64,000 nt of DNA. Source: Siphonodentalium dalli (taxonomy: Eukaryota > Mollusca > Scaphopoda > Gadilida > Siphonodentaliidae). Location of the stretch: positions 96,493,319 to 96,557,318 of the forward strand of contig CP136066.1 of assembly GCA_032622095.1 (NCBI GenBank), given 5' to 3'. A model generated the notes under the pieces. That model searched no databases. It saw nothing but the letters and a program-made list of their open reading frames with translations, and was not told the origin of the DNA. Positions 59,296 through 64,000 of this stretch are shown in pieces (the first letter of the stretch is position 1; each line of letters starts with the position of its first letter). A program made the translations under genes and the position numbers.

Positions 59296-59830
59296 TGACC
59301 TTCAATTGACTATTTCGAAAGTCAAGGTCAGGTCAGGGTCATGATTTGTCCAGTCCAAAACACCCCCACCCGTAGAAAACTACCCATAGGTATCAAATTT
59401 CGTCGAAATCCGTCCGTTTTACCCAACTTGACCTTTAATTAACAATTTTGAAGGTCAAGGTAAGGTCAGAGTCATGATTTGACCCGTCCAAAACACCCCC
59501 CCCCCCCCGACAAAAGTACCCATAGGTATCAAATTTCGTCGAAATCTATCCGTTTTATCCGAGTTGACCTTTGATTGGCCATATTGAAGGTCAAGGTCAG
59601 GCCGAGGTCACGATTTGACCCGTTCAAAACTCTCATCGGACCAAAGTATCCCTAGGTATCAAATTTCGCCGAAATTTGTCCGTTTTACCCAAATTGACCT
59701 TGCATTGACAGTTTTAAAGGTCAAGGTCAGGTCGGGGTCACGATTTGACCCGTTCAAAACACTTCCCGGACACAAATACCCATAAGTATCAAATTACGTT
59801 GAAATCTATGGAAAGCCGAGGAGGACATGT
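59296..59830 (+). repeat. Four ~120-136 bp units rich in AGGTCA half-sites
   Basis: Each unit has TTGACCTTT or similar, a spacer, AAGGTCAAGGTCAGGTC-like direct repeats, GATTTGACCCGT and CATAGGTATCAAATTTCG. The GATTTGACC landmark falls near 59341, 59474, 59610 and 59730. A C run lies at 59496-59508. Confidence 0.85.
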
Positions 59831-60220
59831 TGGTTGCTAATTGCTTGATATACGACGCGGTATTTTGAAGGTGTTTCAAACTAGGAGATAGAAGTATTCT
59901 GCCTTTCAAATGGTGATGAATTATAGTAGTTTATTCAAATTTTATGGCATAAATTGTTATTAAAACCGTATATACTATAAAAAATTAATGACTCGAAAAT
60001 TAAGTGGGCCTTTAAACAAAGTCACAATTGCATTTAGGCTCATCTCATACTCGTCCATTCAGCGATATTCTACTGCGCAGTTTGTTATAGCCTCCAGTAT
60101 TTATTGAGCGTTATACCCCCAACTGTTATAATTCGCCTTTAGCAGGCGTACTCTTGCCTCAGATTATTGAGATATTAGGTCACACATAATCACATTAAAT
60201 CGCATCGTAACATAGCAATT
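59831..60220. other. No gene seen
   Basis: AT-rich, unassigned DNA within the insertion. Confidence 0.35.
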
Positions 60221-60239
60221 GTGTGGGCTCCTTGGCGTG

Positions 60240-61040
60240 AATATGTAATGAGAAATAAGGTAATACGTAATGACATTAAACTCAAGAAAACCCTCGAAAA
60301 CAAAACAAAATCACATTTAATGTTTTACGTTATTTCCTTCATAAAAAGAATCTTCGTGATAATGAACCCTCTCGTTACTTTAGAATATAGAATTAACCTT
60401 AAAATAAAAAAAATCTTTGGAACACAGAACCTTCGGAATAACGAACCTTCGGATTGGTGAACCTTCGGAATAGCGAACATTCAGAGAAATTTCGGAATAG
60501 TGGACCTTCGGGATAGTGAACCTTCGGAATAGAGACATGCCCCCCAATATTCATATTATATGCCCAGAGTTCAAAGGTATGGACCCATAAAATTCTAAAC
60601 TTGGCCCTTAAAATATTGAACTCCAAATTGGAGCACACACAGAACACCACTTAAGTCAACTGAACCTATGTCATGTCCCAATGCGGGAGGGTCCATATAT
60701 ACCACAACATTCATAGTATATGCCAAGAATTCAAAGGTATGGGCCCACGTAATGACATAAAATCTCAAGAAAACCAGCGAAAACAAAACAAAATCACATT
60801 TAATGTTCTAAGTTAAGTTATTTCCTCCTGTATCTGTATCGGTGTGCGCGCATGATCAGTTCGGATGTGAGCGCACACTCCATATAAAGAATCTTTGTGA
60901 AAATGAACCCTCTCAAATTAGTCTCAATACTTTAAAATATAGAATTAACCTAAAAATAACAAAAACCTTCGGAATAGAGAACCTTCGGAATAGCGGACCT
61001 TCGGGATAGCAAACCTTCATAATAGAAGCATGTCCCCACA
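60240..61040 (+). repeat. Duplicated segment with 16-bp AACCTTCGGAATAGCG repeats
   Basis: Two copies of a ~300-bp segment (about 60280-60545 and 60770-61030) share AAAACAAAACAAAATCACAT, TAGAATTAACCT and a run of AACCTTCGGAATAGCG-like units (60427-60535 and 60962-61024). ORFs here are repeat artefacts. Confidence 0.75.
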
Positions 61041-61285
61041 ATTACACCGGTGACGTAAACACATGTGCCAATCTTAGTTGTACTCTCGTAATTATCGGTA
61101 CGATGAAACGGTGACGGAATCTGACGAGGTTTGCCGAATGTACAATCACCCAGTGAATTATCGATCGACCATGCGATATCAAAAAACCAAAAGCTAGAAA
61201 CACCACACTACGGTGGCGTAATAACTGATCGCAATGTTTGACCCACTTTTATATATGCTGAGAAATTACACCGGTGATTTGTTCT

Positions 61286-61618
61286 TAGTAAGAACAATCA
61301 TGACTGTTGACAGAAACGAGGTATTTATTAAGTTATCAAGTGGACGTGTGTGTTAGCATTAAAATATAACATTGCATTTTGAGTAAAGATCAACAGCGAC
61401 AAGACATTCGGTTAGATAAATCATTGAAATGTCGATCTCGACGCTGATAGAGCTTGGAAGAGACTCATTGTGTGAATGTGCGGCGGACGACATTGCTCGC
61501 TATGGCACAGAAATATGACGACCAATTGTCACCAAAATTGCACCATAATTAATTGTCACACCTACTATGCCATCGATACTGTGATACGTGTGTCGGCAGC
61601 CAATGGGAACAGTTTCTA
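61286..61618 (+). repeat. Repeat R, right piece of a split copy
   Basis: AGTAAGAACAATCATGACTG to GTCGGCAGCCAATGGGAAC matches 44500-44822. Confidence 0.75.
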
Positions 61619-61639
61619 ATGAAATGGAGAGAAAACTAG

Positions 61640-61998
61640 ACTGTTATCTGAAATTGTGTGTCCTTTTTTTACGCTGACGATACAGTTTTATTCGCCGAAT
61701 CAAAAAAAAGATCTGCAGTACCAGTTGAACTGTTTCGAAGACTACTGCCATATATGGAAACTAAAGGTTGACATTCCGGAAACCAAGGTAGTTTACTTCT
61801 CGCGGGGGCGACAACCCAAACATCTTGGCTTTTCATTCAATAATATTAATCTAGAAGTGGCTAGCTCATTCAACTATTTGGGTATACCTCTTTCCAGAAA
61901 TGGGTCATTTACAGAAGCTAAACGCGCTGCAGTTAGAAAGGCTACTCATTCAATGTATGAAGTCTTCAGAATCGGGAGGGTTCTAGAAGAAATTCCAA
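61640..61998 (+). pseudogene. LINE reverse transcriptase, YADD region
   Basis: The frame starting near 61665 reads FFYADDTVLFAES, the catalytic YADD block (domain C). At an A-rich run (61700-61710) the frame shifts and continues as KKDLQYQLNCFEDYCHIWKL, then ETKVVYFSRG, FNYLGIPLSRNGSF and RAAVRKATHSMYEVFR, which is the usual post-catalytic order. It ends where the left arm of the palindrome begins. Same strand and order as 57991-58635 indicate one element interrupted by later insertions. Domain B is absent, so part was lost. Confidence 0.75.
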
Positions 61999-63448
61999 AC
62001 CAATATTTTGACCAAAAGTAGGAAGAAATTCAAATGTTGGTCTAAACCACAAATTCCACATACATTACTGGTTGAAAAATCAGACCACCAGAACAATTTC
62101 AACCCATTATTTGTGTATTATTTCCAACTAATATTGTTTCCAACTGTTGAAAACTTAGACCATATATGGCGGGTCCATGTCCCCACATGCACCTCTGTTT
62201 GGTAACGTTATTTACGCCACAGCCCCACGAACCAAGCAAAATCCACAACTCTAGAAACTTCATATAGGGTCACCATGGGGTGGGGTCATCCGATTTGCCA
62301 CAAAACCATGATAACGTTTGTCACCCCACATATGCATGTACTATGAAATTACAACATAGGCATGTACCTATTTCCAAATAACGTGACCACTTTCTCATTA
62401 TGTAGAAGGTCTTTTTGCATGATATCAGCAACGTTGCTACAGGTCGGTGGGTGTCTCATCCCATCCGACTTCGTTAATATAATAATGTCAACAGTTGGAC
62501 ATTTCAAAAAGTTATGAATTGCCTTTATGGACGCAATTCACCCGAACCAGCACGACTGACACTGTTCTGATTGAGCTCAATCAACGCCATCTAAACCGCC
62601 GCGTTCTCACGGGCGTAATCTTTGCAGCAAGAAAATATTAGTGTAAAGTTGTACCTGATATCTTCTTGCAGATATTTTCTTGCAGCTACATGCGGACGCG
62701 CCATAATGGCGCGTCCACGTGTAGCTGCAATAAAATATCTGCAAGAACATATCAGGTACAATTGTACTCTGATATTTTCTGAGATTACGCCCGTGAGAAA
62801 GCGGCGGGTTAGATGGCGTTGATTGAGCTCATTCAGAACCGTATTTGTCGTGCTGGTTCAAGTGAATTGCGTCCGGTAAACAACCTATAGTCCATATTGG
62901 AAATTCATAACATTATTAAATTTCCAACTGTTGACATGGATTACCGTTGTCGGTGGGATCAGGCACCCACCGACATGTAGCCACATTGCTGCTCTCATAT
63001 GCAAACAGACCTTCTATATATACTGAGAAAGTGGTGACGTTATTTGAAAATAGGTAAACGCCTATGTTATAATTTCATTGTACATGCATATGTGGGGTGA
63101 CACAAGTTATTATGGTTTTGTGGTAATCAGATATACCACACCCATTGAGACCCTATATCAATTGTTCTTGAGTTGTTGGTTTGGCGTGGTTCGTGGGGCT
63201 GTGGTGTATATTTCGTTACCAAACATACAGGAGGCATGGGACCCGGGCCCACCCCCAACTATGGTAATTTTTCACCAGTTGGAAACTTCATAACTAACAC
63301 AATATTAGTTGGTAATTTTACAACAACAATGGGTCGAAATTGTTCTGGTAGTCTGATTTTCCAACCAGTAATGTATGTGGAATTTGTTGTTTTAGACCAA
63401 TATTTGCATTTCTTCCTACTTTTTGCCAAATAGTGGTTTGAAATTTCC
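61989..63448. mobile_element. 1.46-kb imperfect palindrome (fold-back element)
   Basis: Arms of ~720 bp are inverted copies centred near 62707 (GGACGCGCCAT/ATGGCGCGTCC). Matches run from the edges (CAAAAGTAGGAAGAAAT and its complement) through CACCCCACATATGCATGTAC and CACAGCCCCACGAACCA to the centre. The inner 62529-62874 is itself a family member, also present at 62-269. It interrupts the LINE relic. No gene. Confidence 0.85.
62529..62874. repeat. Inner palindromic repeat with GGACGCAATTCAC ends
   Basis: Both ends read GGACGCAATTCAC followed, after a short variable stretch, by GAACCAGCACGAC. The arms contain TTGAGCTCA and TCTCACGGGC. One arm of the same family lies at 62-269. Confidence 0.8.
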
Positions 63449-64000
63449 TCTAGGTTCATCCCTCCCCGATGTACAGTCAAAATTCAAGTTAAAAACAAAC
63501 AAAAACAAGACATGTGAGGTGCCAGGTGGGAAATTCAAAACAGATGGGAGGGGTGCCATATTAGAATTATGTGATCTTGGGAGATGAGTTTGTCCTGGTT
63601 CAAGGGGTGTACAGTTGGAAATATCACATGGACATCCTCCGTCAACGGAAACCCTATATTTCTATTTGTTCCTACGCACATGTCCATATAATACGTCAGC
63701 GATTCGGTCAACCCATCTAAAATGGAATTACGAAGTCAGTTGTTGAAACAGGCGATACTATTGATAGATCATAACTCAAGTGCGTGAACTGTTACCAGCG
63801 CATCCGTTACAGATTAGTTAACGGATACCGATGACCACCAATCAATGTGAACACATATCGACCACAGGCGATACAAGAAAACCATAGTCAGAAATGGTAA
63901 CGCGCTCAAGATCATATATTATATACCCACTAGCTGGGTACCCGTCCTGACGGGGAGAGTCGTTGTGTTTTTTTTTTTACACCAACACCCCAAAAATGGT
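63449..64000. other. Repeat remnants to the window end
   Basis: 63500-63640 has TTGGAAATATC-type relics. 63867-63900 is a copy of the ACAAGAAAACCATAGTCAG repeat, followed by TATATTATATACCCACTAGC and a T run. No gene is seen. Confidence 0.45.

Noticed and set aside
63900-63960. Helitron end at ACCCACTAGCTGGGTACCCG
   Set aside because: The word looks like some element termini, but neither a Helitron hairpin nor a CTAG-type end with its partner could be shown within the window.
1-64000. CRISPR array, bacterial operon or prophage
   Set aside because: No regularly spaced identical repeats with unique spacers, no bacterial gene packing; the repeats are eukaryotic transposons and satellites.

Overview
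The window looks like intergenic or intronic DNA from an invertebrate animal. It is AT-rich and almost entirely built from transposable elements, satellites and nested insertions. The grounds for an animal origin are GT-AG bounded candidate exons, LINE reverse transcriptase relics, a Penelope-like hairpin, cut-and-paste elements with clean target-site duplications, and no bacterial-style gene packing. The species cannot be named from sequence alone.

1-12 kb: the best-preserved coding unit. A DNA transposon (about 273-11920) has matching terminal inverted repeats and a 3-bp TAA duplication. It carries a ~984-residue DDE-type transposase (6988-9942), followed by an XPG/FEN-like nuclease and a cysteine-rich CXC tail (9942-11294) that are broken by frame changes. 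This gene set resembles the Academ superfamily (nuclease-bearing, AcademX-type). Its left terminus is split by a 3.15-kb insertion flanked by two GC-rich hairpin MITEs, and a ~0.9-kb inverted repeat lies upstream of the transposase.

12-25 kb: two candidate host exons on the minus strand, a degraded LINE ORF1-like region, a 264-bp tandem repeat, and a 1365-bp non-autonomous element with 9-bp duplications (MULE-like). Part of that element is tandemly duplicated. A degenerate ~285-bp array follows, with a diverged MULE-like copy at 24.2-25.1 kb.

25-41 kb: a degenerate ~335-bp array whose monomers carry AAGATGGC landmarks, a transposase-like relic, a hAT-like element with an 8-bp duplication (30479-31639), a 4.7-kb element with ~1-kb inverted termini (33691-38408), and an inverted minisatellite field (38.8-40.6 kb).

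41-64 kb: a Penelope-type hairpin, dispersed repeats around a convincing minus-strand exon (44986-45109), a second full MULE-like copy (47715-49079), a 2.4-kb element with a 5-bp duplication and a C2H2 zinc-finger ORF (49417-51797), a LINE reverse transcriptase split by nested insertions (57991-61998), and a 1.46-kb palindrome (61989-63448).

The only genes that clearly act together are the transposase and the nuclease/CXC part of the first transposon. Everything else is non-autonomous, relic or uncertain.
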